Source: Alphaproteobacteria bacterium (GTDB lineage Bacteria; Myxococcota_A; UBA796; GCA-2862545). From it: a stretch of DNA of 64,000 nt. The position numbers and the translations under genes are program-made. The stretch spans positions 62,001 to 126,000 of the forward strand of contig JACKEP010000018.1 in the NCBI GenBank assembly GCA_020632915.1, read 5' to 3'. The notes under the pieces were generated by a model. That model made no database searches. It saw only the letters and a list, made by a program, of their open reading frames with translations, and was not told the origin of the DNA. Every line of letters begins with the position of its first letter. Positions within the stretch are counted from its first letter, which is position 1. Positions 50,865-59,054 of the stretch are shown in pieces.

Positions 50865-52916
50865 GTGGACGGTGGAGACGGGACGGCGACCGGCTGGGTG
50901 CGGCTGTCGCGCACGTGCCAGAACGCCTGCATCTTCTGCTCCGAGCACGGCGTGCTCGACGGCACGACCGTGGCCTGGGACGACGTCGTCACCGCCTTGG
51001 ACGCCGTGGCGGCCGCCGGGCTGACGCGGGTGGTGCTGTCGGGGGGTGAGCCCACGCTGTCCAAGGACCTGATCAAGGCGATCAAGCACGCCAAGGGTCT
51101 GGGCCTGCGCGTGGCGCTCACGACGAACGGGCGGGTGATCAAGTCCGACAAGGTCGCCCAGGTGCTCGAAGGGGCCGGGCTCGACGAGATCCGGATCAGC
51201 GTCCACGCCGGCCGGCGCACCACCCACGACGCGCTCACCCGTAAGCCCGACTCGTGGATCGAGAGCCTGTCGGCGCTGCGGTCGGCGGGCAAGACGGGCA
51301 TGCGCACCACGCTCGTGAGCGTGATGACGGCTCACAACATCGACGAGCTGTCCCACCTGATGCACCTGGGCACGATGGCCGGCATCCAGGAGATGGAGGT
51401 CCGCTACCCGGCGCGTCAGGGGATGTTCGCGCCCGCCGCGGTCCACGCCGAGCACACCCACCCGATGCGCACGTCGCTCAAGATGCTGGGCACGCTCTGG
51501 TACGAGGCCAAGGAGGAGGTGATCTTCCTGCGGTCGGTGGGCTTCGACGGCACCGAGGACCTGGGCCTCGACCCGTTTGGCGATCGGCGCCAGGCCGACA
51601 CGGCGCTGATGACGATGCTGCGGCAGCGCGTGTTCGTGCCGCAGGCGGGCCTGGGCACGACGATCGCGGGCGACGAGGGGCTCACCAAGGACGTGGTGGC
51701 GTTGGCTGAGTCCTGCGGCGGGCTGCCCCAGGCGGGCCTCGAGCTCGCCGCGCGCGGGGCACCGCTGCTCGACGGGCCGTGGTGCGTGGGCGGTCGACCG
51801 CTGCCCGACGCCAGCCACGGCGAGCGGCTGCACGAGCCGCCGGGCTGCGCCACCTGTCCCATGGCCGACCGCTGCCCGCGTCTGCCGGGCAAGCTCGCCA
51901 AGCTCGACCACGGCGACATCGCGCCGCTGCCGCACTGGGCGGGCGTGGTGCGCGGGCGCGTGGCGCTCGTCGGCGACCCGGGCGACGTGCTCACCACCCG
52001 GCACGTGCTGCCCGATCTGGCGACGGCGCTGGTGGCGCTGGGCGTGGACGCCGCGGTGCACCTGGGCGTGGACGCCGCCGTGGCCTCGGCCGACACGGTG
52101 ATCTGCGACGCGCCGAACGCGCGCGCGGTGCTCGGCCACCCGGACCGGTCCCCAGAGCAGGTGGTGGTGGTGCTCGACACCACGCTCGGCGCCGACCTGC
52201 ACGATCTGCCGGCGCCGCCGACGCTCGTGGAGAGCTGGGCGCCGGGGCTCGTCGGTCACCTCGTGGCGGCGGGCATCGACCTGCGCACGGTCCGCTGGCG
52301 GGCGGCACCCGTCCCTGCGGTGGCGGGCGAGGCGGGGGCGCTGTCGGACGGGCCGGTCGTGGTGCTCGGGTCCTGCGTCGACCTGGCCGTGCTGGAGTCG
52401 GCGCTGGTGACGTGCACCGGGCGGCTGCCGCCGGTGCGGGTGCTCGACACGTCGGCGCGGCCGCTGGCGTCGACGCGGCTGGCGACGTCGGTCCGGGACG
52501 CGTCGGACGAGGCGATCCTGCACGACGTGCTCGGCGCGCGCTGCGTGGTGTTCCCCGCGACGGCGGTGGACGACACGCCGGATCAGCGTCGGGCGCTCGC
52601 GCGCGACCTGCGCTGGCTCGCGGTGGCCCAGGCGGCCGGGCGCCCGGTCATCGCCGTCCGTGCCCCCGGCGTGGCCGACGGGGTGCGCCACGACGTCACC
52701 GGCTGGCTCGCGGCGAACTCCGGTGCGTCCGAGCTCGCGGCGGCGCTGACCGCCGTGGTCGCCGAGCCCCTGCGGCTGCAGCGGCTGGCGGTGGGGGCGC
52801 GCCAGCTGGGCACGCAGGCGCTGCCGGCGACGTGGGCCCACGAGCTGGTCCACGGTCGCCTGCCGGACGCCGTCCCGCTCGTGCCCACCGCCCCCCGCCC
52901 GTGGCCGGCCTGGTAG
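50865..52916 (+). CDS. Radical SAM protein fused to a glycosyltransferase-like domain
   Basis: GTG 50865 has a good GGGGAGGA site; ATG 50835 in the same frame is the alternative. The N-terminal radical SAM domain has CQNACIFC (Cys18, 22, 25), the 4Fe-4S ligands, then VVLSGGEPTLS (GGE motif, ~62). A second Cys group (CATCPMADRCP, ~330) could bind an additional cluster. The C-terminal ~330 residues look like a GT-B glycosyltransferase half (AQAAGRPVIAVRAPGVAD, DVTGWLAANSGASELAAAL). Product 683 aa. The reaction is unknown; a modified sugar or peptide is conceivable. It starts 53 nt after the ceramidase-like gene, so could be on its transcript. Confidence 0.78.
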   Translation: MDGGDGTATGWVRLSRTCQNACIFCSEHGVLDGTTVAWDDVVTALDAVAAAGLTRVVLSGGEPTLSKDLIKAIKHAKGLGLRVALTTNGRVIKSDKVAQVLEGAGLDEIRISVHAGRRTTHDALTRKPDSWIESLSALRSAGKTGMRTTLVSVMTAHNIDELSHLMHLGTMAGIQEMEVRYPARQGMFAPAAVHAEHTHPMRTSLKMLGTLWYEAKEEVIFLRSVGFDGTEDLGLDPFGDRRQADTALMTMLRQRVFVPQAGLGTTIAGDEGLTKDVVALAESCGGLPQAGLELAARGAPLLDGPWCVGGRPLPDASHGERLHEPPGCATCPMADRCPRLPGKLAKLDHGDIAPLPHWAGVVRGRVALVGDPGDVLTTRHVLPDLATALVALGVDAAVHLGVDAAVASADTVICDAPNARAVLGHPDRSPEQVVVVLDTTLGADLHDLPAPPTLVESWAPGLVGHLVAAGIDLRTVRWRAAPVPAVAGEAGALSDGPVVVLGSCVDLAVLESALVTCTGRLPPVRVLDTSARPLASTRLATSVRDASDEAILHDVLGARCVVFPATAVDDTPDQRRALARDLRWLAVAQAAGRPVIAVRAPGVADGVRHDVTGWLAANSGASELAAALTAVVAEPLRLQRLAVGARQLGTQALPATWAHELVHGRLPDAVPLVPTAPRPWPAW

Positions 52917-52946
52917 GGGCCGTCGGGCGGAGCGAGCGAGCCGCGG

Positions 52947-53774
52947 TCAGACGAAGAAGTCGGGCTGCAGCTGTTCGTCGGGCAGGTCGGGGCTGACCTT
53001 GTAGCCGGACAGGTCGGTGACGCCCTCGGCGGCCAGCACCTCTTCGTCGATGAAGAAGTTGCCGGTGCACGTGGTGTGGTCACGCAGCAGGATGAACCGC
53101 GCGGCGTCACCCATGATGTCGGGCGTGCGGCTGTGGGACACGACCATGTCGCCGCCGAGCAGGTTCTGCACCGCCGCCGTGGCGATGGTGGTGCGCGGCC
53201 ACAGGCCGTTGAACGCGACCTTGCCGGCGAACTCGTCGGCCATGCCGAGCACGCACATGCTCATGCCGAACTTCGCCATGGTGTAGGCCACATGGGGCGA
53301 GAACCAGCGCGCCTCCATGTTCAGCGGCGGCGACAGGTTGAGCACGTGGGGGTTGGACCCCTTGAGCAGGTGGGGCAGGCAGACCTTGGTGGTGAGGAAC
53401 GTCCCGCGCGTGTTGATGTGGTGCATCAGGTCGTAGCGCTTCATGTCCGTGGCCAGCGTGGGCGTCAGGCTGATGGCGCTCGCGTTGTTGATCAGGATGT
53501 CGATGCCGCCGAACCGCGCCACGGCGGCGTCGACGGCGGCCTGCACCTGGTCCTCGAAGCGGATGTCGGCCTGCACGGGCAGGGCTTGCCCGCCGGCGGC
53601 CTCGATCTCGGCGGCGGCGGTGAAGATGGTGCCGGGCAGCTTGGGGTGGGGCTCGGCGGTCTTGGCCGCGATGACCACGTTGGCGCCGTCGCGCGCGGCG
53701 GCCACGGCGATCGACAGGCCGATCCCTCGGCTGCCTCCGGTGATGAACAGGGTCTTGCCGGCGAGCGTGGTCAA
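52947..53774 (-). CDS. SDR oxidoreductase, HSDL2-like
   Basis: TTG 53774 follows GGAGGCTCC. The 275-aa product has a full SDR core: TGGSRGIG (~12-19), NNAS (~95), the catalytic Tyr-Lys in YTMAK (~175) and a Ser in LNLSPPLNM. The overall sequence (INTRGTFLTTKVCLPHLLKG; MADEFAGKVAFNGLWPRTTI) matches hydroxysteroid dehydrogenase-like protein 2. It probably reduces or oxidises a fatty or steroid-like substrate with NAD(P). It is convergent with the radical SAM gene and is followed on the same strand's left by nothing related. Confidence 0.88.
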   Translation of the reverse strand: MTTLAGKTLFITGGSRGIGLSIAVAAARDGANVVIAAKTAEPHPKLPGTIFTAAAEIEAAGGQALPVQADIRFEDQVQAAVDAAVARFGGIDILINNASAISLTPTLATDMKRYDLMHHINTRGTFLTTKVCLPHLLKGSNPHVLNLSPPLNMEARWFSPHVAYTMAKFGMSMCVLGMADEFAGKVAFNGLWPRTTIATAAVQNLLGGDMVVSHSRTPDIMGDAARFILLRDHTTCTGNFFIDEEVLAAEGVTDLSGYKVSPDLPDEQLQPDFFV

Positions 53775-53822
53775 GGAGCCTCCAGGGCGTGGGTGCCCCT
53801 TGACCTAGCCCGCGCGGGCGCA

Positions 53823-53846
53823 GGGTGGGACCGCGTCGGCCCACCC
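53823..53846 (-). terminator. Hairpin after lipoprotein paralog 1
   Basis: GGGTGGG-a-CCG-cgt-CGG-CCCACCC forms a 10-bp stem with one bulge, 11 nt past the stop at 53857 (minus strand). No U-run follows, so it is terminator-like. The same hairpin recurs at 54989-55012. Confidence 0.5.
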
Positions 53847-53856
53847 CGCACGGCGA

Positions 53857-54744
53857 TCAGTAGACGTTCATGTCGTAGGTGTTGCCGGGCGACGTGCCGT
53901 CGTCCGAGTACATCCGCACCGCGATGTAGTAGGTGCCGTCCGCGGGCGCGACGAAGGTGATGGTCTCGTCGTCGCTCGCCGTGTAGCCACGCACCGCGTA
54001 GTTCGCGTTGAGCACGTCGATGTTGTTCGGGTACGGCGCATCCACCAGGTAGAGGTCGAGGTCGCCCTCGGTGTCGGTGAAGAAGATGTCGACGTTGACC
54101 GTCTGGCCGGCGAGCAGGTCGATGCTGTGCCAGTCGATGTCGTCCTCGGTGCAGAGCACGCGACCGGTGGAGCTCGACCCGATGGCCACGGCCGTGGACG
54201 CCGCGGGGCTGTCGTCGGGCTCGAAGCCGTCGTCGCCGGTGGGGCAGTTCGCCGAGAAGGGCAGGACGGTCTTCGCGAACGGCGAGCTGCCGGCGAACAC
54301 CCCGGTGGTCGGGTCGGGCGACAGCGCCTGGAACACGTAGTCGTCGGCCGCGAGGGTCCGCGGCAGGGTGCCGTTGAACGCCAGGGCGCCTGCGCCGTCG
54401 GCCGTGCCGAGGACGACGAACCGGTAGCCCGACGTGCCCGGGGTGATGTCGAGGCAGTCGCCGATCCAGGCGGGGCAGCTACCCGCGGCAATGGTGCCGT
54501 TGGACACGGCGAGACCGACGGTGGCGCCGGGCGAGGCACCGGTCACGCGCAGGTCGATCCACTTGCCGGCGACGAACTCGTCGGCTCCGAGGCTGCTGCC
54601 CAGTCCCAGCGTCTGCGGCAGCGGAAGCTGACCGGCGACCGGTGTGGGGAGCGCCTCGGGGTGCTGGGCGTCGAGGTCGGCGGCGGTGTCGCAGCCGGCA
54701 AGACCGACGAGGGTGAACAGGAGTCCGGTGTGGATGCGGGACAT
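53857..54744 (-). CDS. Tandem lipoprotein paralog 1 (N-domain + PPC)
   Basis: ATG 54744 behind AGGAGAAGGCC. Signal MSRIHTGLLFTLVGLAGCDT (lipobox LAGC). The 295-aa product has an N-terminal domain (~55-150: GKWIDLRVTG, CPAWIGDCLDITPGTSG, FQALSPDP), then a pre-peptidase C-terminal (PPC) domain (~170-295: DIDWHSIDLLAGQTVNVDIFF, GDLDLYLVDA, ADGTYYIAVRMY). PPC domains are extracellular beta-sandwiches of secreted proteins; no enzyme part is attached. It is short, lacking the extra C-terminal domain of paralogs 3-5. Very close to paralog 2, including leader and 3' flank, so recently duplicated. Confidence 0.85.
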   Translation of the reverse strand: MSRIHTGLLFTLVGLAGCDTAADLDAQHPEALPTPVAGQLPLPQTLGLGSSLGADEFVAGKWIDLRVTGASPGATVGLAVSNGTIAAGSCPAWIGDCLDITPGTSGYRFVVLGTADGAGALAFNGTLPRTLAADDYVFQALSPDPTTGVFAGSSPFAKTVLPFSANCPTGDDGFEPDDSPAASTAVAIGSSSTGRVLCTEDDIDWHSIDLLAGQTVNVDIFFTDTEGDLDLYLVDAPYPNNIDVLNANYAVRGYTASDDETITFVAPADGTYYIAVRMYSDDGTSPGNTYDMNVY

Positions 54745-54845
54745 GGCCTTCTCCTGGAGCCTGCGAGAGGCTCCCTGGGGTTGCGCGCGGGGGCGAGCAC
54801 GCCGTGCACCCGGCCCCGCCCAAGCGTCCCGCAGTCCCGTCCGAA

Positions 54846-54851
54846 GGTCAA
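54846..54851 (-). promoter_or_regulatory. TTGACC box 102 nt before start, paralog 1
   Basis: TTGACC on the minus strand resembles a -35 element. It lies 102 nt from ATG 54744, exactly as a second one does before paralog 2 (56012-56017). No clear -10 is visible. It may be a promoter or just conserved by the duplication. Confidence 0.3.
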
Positions 54852-54988
54852 TCGTGCGCCTGTGCGTTTCGCTACAGGACCCGTACTGTTCAAGGAACGG
54901 TGGAACGTACGTGCCGGCGTGGTGGAGGTTCTGACGGAGTACGGGCCCGGCCACGTCCTGCCTGGCGTCTCGGTCGACCGCGGGCGCA

Positions 54989-55012
54989 GGGTGGGACCGC
55001 GTCGGCCCACCC
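54989..55012 (-). terminator. Hairpin after lipoprotein paralog 2
   Basis: Same 10-bp bulged stem (GGGTGGG ... CCCACCC) as at 53823-53846, 11 nt past the stop at 55023. Copied with the duplicated unit. Confidence 0.5.
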
Positions 55013-55022
55013 CGCGGGGCGA

Positions 55023-55910
55023 TCAGAAGACGTCGATGTCGTAGGTGTTGCCCGGCAGCGCGCCGGCGTCGCGGTAGAGGCGGACGGCGATGTAGTAGGT
55101 GCCGTCGGCCGGCGCGACGTAGGTGATGGTCTCGTCGTCGCTCGTGGTCCAGCTCCGGGCCTCGTAGTTCTGGTTGAGGATGTCGGAGTTGTTCGCGTAC
55201 GGCGCGTCCATCACGTACAGGTCGACGTCTCCCTCGGCGTTCGAGAAGAAGATGTCGACGTTGAGCGTCTGGCCGGCGGTCAGGTCGATGGCGTACCAGT
55301 CGATGTCGTCCTCGGTGCACACGATGCTGCCCGTGGCGCTCGTGCCGATCGACACGGGCGTGGCGAAGGCGGGGCGGTCGTCAGGCTCGTTGGCGTCGTC
55401 GCCGTTGGGGCAGTCGGCCGAGAAGGCCAGGACATCCTTCTGAAAGACCGTGCTGGCGGTGAACACGCCGGTCACCGGATCGGGCGACAGCGCCTGGAAC
55501 ACGTAGCTGCCGGCGGCGAAGCTCCGCGGCAGGTTGGCGTGGAAGTACAGGTCACCGGAGCTGTCGGCCGTTCCGAGCACGGCGAAGCGGTAGCCGGACG
55601 TCCCGGGCGTGATGTCGAGACAGTCGCCGAGCCAGGCCGGGCAGTCGCCAGGGCCGGAGGCACCGTTCGAGACCGCGATGCCGACCGTGGCGCCGGGGGC
55701 GGCACCGAGGACGGACAGGTCGATCCACTTGCCGGCGACGTACTGATTGACGCCCGCGCTGCCGAAGGCGGTCATGGTCTGCGGCAGCGGGAGCTGGCCG
55801 GCGACGGGCGTCGGGAGCGCCTCGGGGTGCTGGGCGTCGAGATCGGCGGCGGTGTCGCAGCCGACGAGTCCGACGAGGGTGAACAACAGTCCGATGGGGA
55901 GGCGGGACAT
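55023..55910 (-). CDS. Tandem lipoprotein paralog 2 (N-domain + PPC)
   Basis: ATG 55910 behind AGGAGAAGGCC. Signal MSRLPIGLLFTLVGLVGCDT, then ALPTPVAGQLPLPQT shared with paralog 1. N-domain with CPAWLGDCLDITPGTSG, then PPC (DIDWYAIDLTAGQTLNVDIFF; GDVDLYVMDA). 295 aa. Unlike paralog 1 it has FGSAGVNQYVAGKWIDL at the start of the N-domain. No catalytic residues. Leader and 3' hairpin match paralog 1. Confidence 0.85.
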   Translation of the reverse strand: MSRLPIGLLFTLVGLVGCDTAADLDAQHPEALPTPVAGQLPLPQTMTAFGSAGVNQYVAGKWIDLSVLGAAPGATVGIAVSNGASGPGDCPAWLGDCLDITPGTSGYRFAVLGTADSSGDLYFHANLPRSFAAGSYVFQALSPDPVTGVFTASTVFQKDVLAFSADCPNGDDANEPDDRPAFATPVSIGTSATGSIVCTEDDIDWYAIDLTAGQTLNVDIFFSNAEGDVDLYVMDAPYANNSDILNQNYEARSWTTSDDETITYVAPADGTYYIAVRLYRDAGALPGNTYDIDVF

Positions 55911-56011
55911 GGCCTTCTCCTGGAGCCTGCGGGAGGCCCCGTGGGGGTGCGCGAGGGAGCGAGCACGCCGTGCACCCACCCCCGCGCCACCCTCTCGCAG
56001 GCAGGCGCTCG

Positions 56012-56017
56012 GGTCAA
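56012..56017 (-). promoter_or_regulatory. TTGACC box 102 nt before start, paralog 2
   Basis: TTGACC on the minus strand at the same spacing (102 nt) from ATG 55910 as in paralog 1. A candidate -35 element with no clear -10. Confidence 0.3.
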
Positions 56018-56127
56018 ACCCCGGGGTGTGAGGTTCGCCACAGAAGGCGTACTCGGATCGTCGGCGTTGCACGGAGCGCACACGAAGACCGCCGCGTGCA
56101 CGGATCGCGTCCTGGCAGCGGTGCGGT

Positions 56128-57486
56128 CTACGGGCAGGGCAGCGCGGCGTCGTACACGATGTCGTCGATCGCGTAGGCGAGGCTTCCGCTCTGGATGTTG
56201 AACTGGATGCTGTCGACGGGGCCGGGCACCGAGATCGTCTGGGAGATCGGACCGGCGTAGTCGAGCACGTAGGGCGTCCAGCCCACGGACGTGCCCTGGT
56301 AGAACCCTTCGACGATCAGCGTCTGGGGCGAGCCGGTGTTGCCGGCGTACGCCGTGGCCGTGAACCCGGACGCCGGGCTCGCGAACGCGATCGTGTTGAT
56401 CTCGGTGTTCGTGGTGTCGAAGCAGCCCCATGCCGCATCGGGCACGGCGGCGGGGTCGCTGGACCAGTGACCCGGGTCGCCGTTGGCCACGCCGCCGACG
56501 AGACCAAAACCGCTCGTCATCGAGAACTGCACGCCGTAGGCGCCGTAGTACGCCGTGGGGTCGGCGCCGTGGCCGTAGACCGCGTAGGCGTCGTCGAAGC
56601 CGAGCGAGCACGTGGAGACGTTGCGGGTCACGGACAGGTCGTAGACGTTGCCGGGCGTGGTGCCGGCGTCGTCGAACAGGCGCACGGCGACGTAGTACCG
56701 ACCCGTCGCGGGTGCGGTGAAGGGCACGGCCGCGTGGGCCAGTCCGCGCCTTCCGCCCGCCAGGAAGCTCGACTGCAGCACCGAGGCGTGGTTCGACGTG
56801 GGTGTGTCGAGGACGTACGCGACCACGTCGCCCTCGGTGGGATCCGCGTCGACGTGCACGGTGATCGACTCGGCCGCGCGCAGGTCGATCGCGTGCCAGT
56901 CGATGTCGTCCTGATCGCACAGGACGCGGTCGGTGCTCGTGTGGCCCACGAGGATCGATGTGGCGGTCGACGGGGCGTCGTCGTTCTCGTACGGATCGTC
57001 GCCGAGGCAGTTGGCGCGGAACGGCAGCACGTCGACCGTCTGGGGGGCCGACGCCACGAACGTCCCGAAGACGGGGATCTGCGACAGCGCCTGGAACGAC
57101 CACGGCCCTGCGGCCAGGGTGCGCGGCAAGGTGGCGTGTGCCTCGAGCCTGCCGAGCGCATCGGCGGTTCCCAGCACGATGAACCGGTAGCCCGAGGTGC
57201 CCGGGGTGATGTCGAGGCAGCCGCCGAGCCACGTCGGGCACGACCCCGTGCCCGCCACGCCGTTGCTCACCGCGATGCCCACGACCGCGCCGGGGGCCGT
57301 GCCCAGGACCTCGAGATCGATCCACCGGCCGGCCACCAACGGCGACGGATCCATGAAGAACGACATGCCCTGGGGCAGGGGGAGCTGCGTGTCGATGGCC
57401 GACGTCGGCGGGTCGACGGCCGGCTCGTCGTAGGGGTGAGGCCCGCAGGCGACGGCAGCCACGAGGACGAAGGGCACGGCACGCAT
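56128..57486 (-). CDS. Tandem lipoprotein paralog 3 (N-domain + PPC + C-terminal domain)
   Basis: ATG 57486, with GGAGTGTTCC upstream; MRAVPFVLVAAVACGPHP gives lipobox VAAC. The 452-aa product has the N-domain (CPTWLGGCLDITPGTSG), the PPC domain (DIDWHAIDLRAAESITVHVDA) and a ~150-residue C-terminal domain starting CSLGFDDAYAVYG, with VVQF-like SPYGVQFSMTSGFGLVGG and SPQTLIVEGFYQGTS and ending IDDIVYDAALPCP. The last domain resembles carbohydrate-binding or choice-of-anchor beta-sandwiches in secreted proteins, but I cannot name it. Proline-rich linker after the lipobox is shorter than in paralogs 1-2. Confidence 0.82.
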   Translation of the reverse strand: MRAVPFVLVAAVACGPHPYDEPAVDPPTSAIDTQLPLPQGMSFFMDPSPLVAGRWIDLEVLGTAPGAVVGIAVSNGVAGTGSCPTWLGGCLDITPGTSGYRFIVLGTADALGRLEAHATLPRTLAAGPWSFQALSQIPVFGTFVASAPQTVDVLPFRANCLGDDPYENDDAPSTATSILVGHTSTDRVLCDQDDIDWHAIDLRAAESITVHVDADPTEGDVVAYVLDTPTSNHASVLQSSFLAGGRRGLAHAAVPFTAPATGRYYVAVRLFDDAGTTPGNVYDLSVTRNVSTCSLGFDDAYAVYGHGADPTAYYGAYGVQFSMTSGFGLVGGVANGDPGHWSSDPAAVPDAAWGCFDTTNTEINTIAFASPASGFTATAYAGNTGSPQTLIVEGFYQGTSVGWTPYVLDYAGPISQTISVPGPVDSIQFNIQSGSLAYAIDDIVYDAALPCP

Positions 57487-57528
57487 GGAACACTCCGAGG
57501 ACAGGTGGGGGCTGCAGGTCGCGACGGC

Positions 57529-58884
57529 CTACGGGCAGGTCGCCGCCGTATCGTACCGGATGTCGTCGATCGCGTACGCGATGCTCCCGCTGGACAACGA
57601 GAACACGACGCGGTCGACCGGACCGGGCACGGTGACCTCCTGGGAGATCGGGCCCGCGTAGTCGAGGACGTAGGACGCGACGCCGAGCGAGCTGCCCTGG
57701 AGGAAGCCCTCGACGCGCAGCGTCTGGGGCGACCCCTGGTTGCCGGCGTAGGCGGTGGCGGAGAACCCGGTGACGGGGCTGTCGAAGCTGACGGTGTTCT
57801 CGTCGCCACCGAACAGGTCCCAGCAGCCCCACGCCGCATCGGGGATGGCGGCAGGGTCGCTGGACCAGTTGCCCGGGTCTCCGTTGGCGACGCCGCCGAT
57901 GAGGCCCCAGCCGCGCTCCATCGTGAACTGCACGCCGTAGGCGCCGTACGCGTCGGTGGGGTCGCCGCCGTCCCCGAAGGAAGCGAACGCGTCGTCGAAG
58001 CCGAGCGTGCAGGTGTGGGGCGTCGGGTTCACCTGGAAGTCGTAGGTGTTGCCCGGGGTGGTGCCGCGGTCGGCGTAGAGGCGGACGCCAACGTAGTAGA
58101 CGCCATCCGCCGGCGCGACGAACGGCACGAGCTCCTGGTCGGACGACCCGTAGCCGCGCTCCAGGTAGGTCGTGTTGAGCGTCGCCAGGTTGTTCGGCGA
58201 GGGCGCGCCCATCACGTACAGATCGATGTCACCCTCGGCGTGGGTGAAGTCCGCCTGGAACGTGACGGCGTCGCCCGCGTGCAGGGCGATGCGGTGCCAG
58301 TCGATGTCGTCCTGGCGGCAGAGCACCCGGCCGGTGCTCGCGTGGCCCACCTGGATCACGGTGCCCGCCGCCGCGGCGTCGTCGTTCTCGAAGGCGTCGT
58401 CGCCCGGGCAGTTGGCGCGGAACGGGAGCACGTCGAGGGCCAGGGGCGCGGAGGCAACGAACGAGCCGCCCGGGCCGCTGTCGGACAGGGCCTGGAACGA
58501 CCACGCGCCCGGAGCCTGGCTGCGGGGCAGCGTGGTGCTGGTCTGGACGCGGCCCAGGGCGTCGGCCGTCCCGAGAATGATGAACTGGTAGCCCGAGGTC
58601 CCTGAAGTGATGTCGAGGCAGTCGCCGAGCCAGCCCGGGCACGATCCGGCGCCTGGCACGCCGTCGCTCACGGCGATGCCGACGGTGGCGCCCGGGGTCG
58701 CGTCGAAGACCTCGACGTCGATCCAGCGGCCCGCCACCAGCGGACTCGGCCCCATGCTGAGGTCCATCGTCTGCGGCAGCGGGAGCTGGCCGGCCATGGC
58801 ACGGGGCACGGCGTCGCCGGGAGACGTCGGGAGGTCACCGGCACAACCGGCGAGGGCGAGGACCGTGAACAGCGACGCGCGCAT
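57529..58884 (-). CDS. Tandem lipoprotein paralog 4 (three-domain)
   Basis: ATG 58884 behind GGAGGCCCC; MRASLFTVLALAGCAGDL has lipobox LAGC. 451 aa: N-domain (CPGWLGDCLDITSGTSG), PPC (DIDWHRIALHAGDAVTFQADF; GDIDLYVMGAP) and the C-terminal domain (CTLGFDDAFASFG ... AIDDIRYDTAATCP). 42 nt precede paralog 3 on the same strand, so the pair may be co-transcribed. Closest to paralog 5. Confidence 0.82.
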   Translation of the reverse strand: MRASLFTVLALAGCAGDLPTSPGDAVPRAMAGQLPLPQTMDLSMGPSPLVAGRWIDVEVFDATPGATVGIAVSDGVPGAGSCPGWLGDCLDITSGTSGYQFIILGTADALGRVQTSTTLPRSQAPGAWSFQALSDSGPGGSFVASAPLALDVLPFRANCPGDDAFENDDAAAAGTVIQVGHASTGRVLCRQDDIDWHRIALHAGDAVTFQADFTHAEGDIDLYVMGAPSPNNLATLNTTYLERGYGSSDQELVPFVAPADGVYYVGVRLYADRGTTPGNTYDFQVNPTPHTCTLGFDDAFASFGDGGDPTDAYGAYGVQFTMERGWGLIGGVANGDPGNWSSDPAAIPDAAWGCWDLFGGDENTVSFDSPVTGFSATAYAGNQGSPQTLRVEGFLQGSSLGVASYVLDYAGPISQEVTVPGPVDRVVFSLSSGSIAYAIDDIRYDTAATCP

Positions 58885-59054
58885 GGGGCCTCCGGGCCTG
58901 GTGGGGAGGTTCGGTCGAGCCGACAGCATCGGACCGCACGCTACCGCACGCGGCTCCCGCTCGGGGACGACGCGTGTCGGGTCCGGCGGTGTCCGGCCCG
59001 CGAGCACCCTTGTCGACGACGCGCCCGTCGCCGACAGGGGTGGACGGAGGGGTG

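Larger units (their letters stand above)
53812..56017. repeat. Tandem duplication, two ~1.17-kb units
   Basis: Each unit holds a 295-codon lipoprotein gene plus leader and terminator-like hairpin; the second lies 1166 bp after the first. A 36-base block (GCGGGCGCAGGGTGGGACCG and on) is identical at 53815 and 54981. The leaders share CCTTCTCCTGGAGCCTGCG and GCGAGCACGCCGTGCACCC, and a TTGACC box lies at the same distance from both start codons. Confidence 0.75.
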
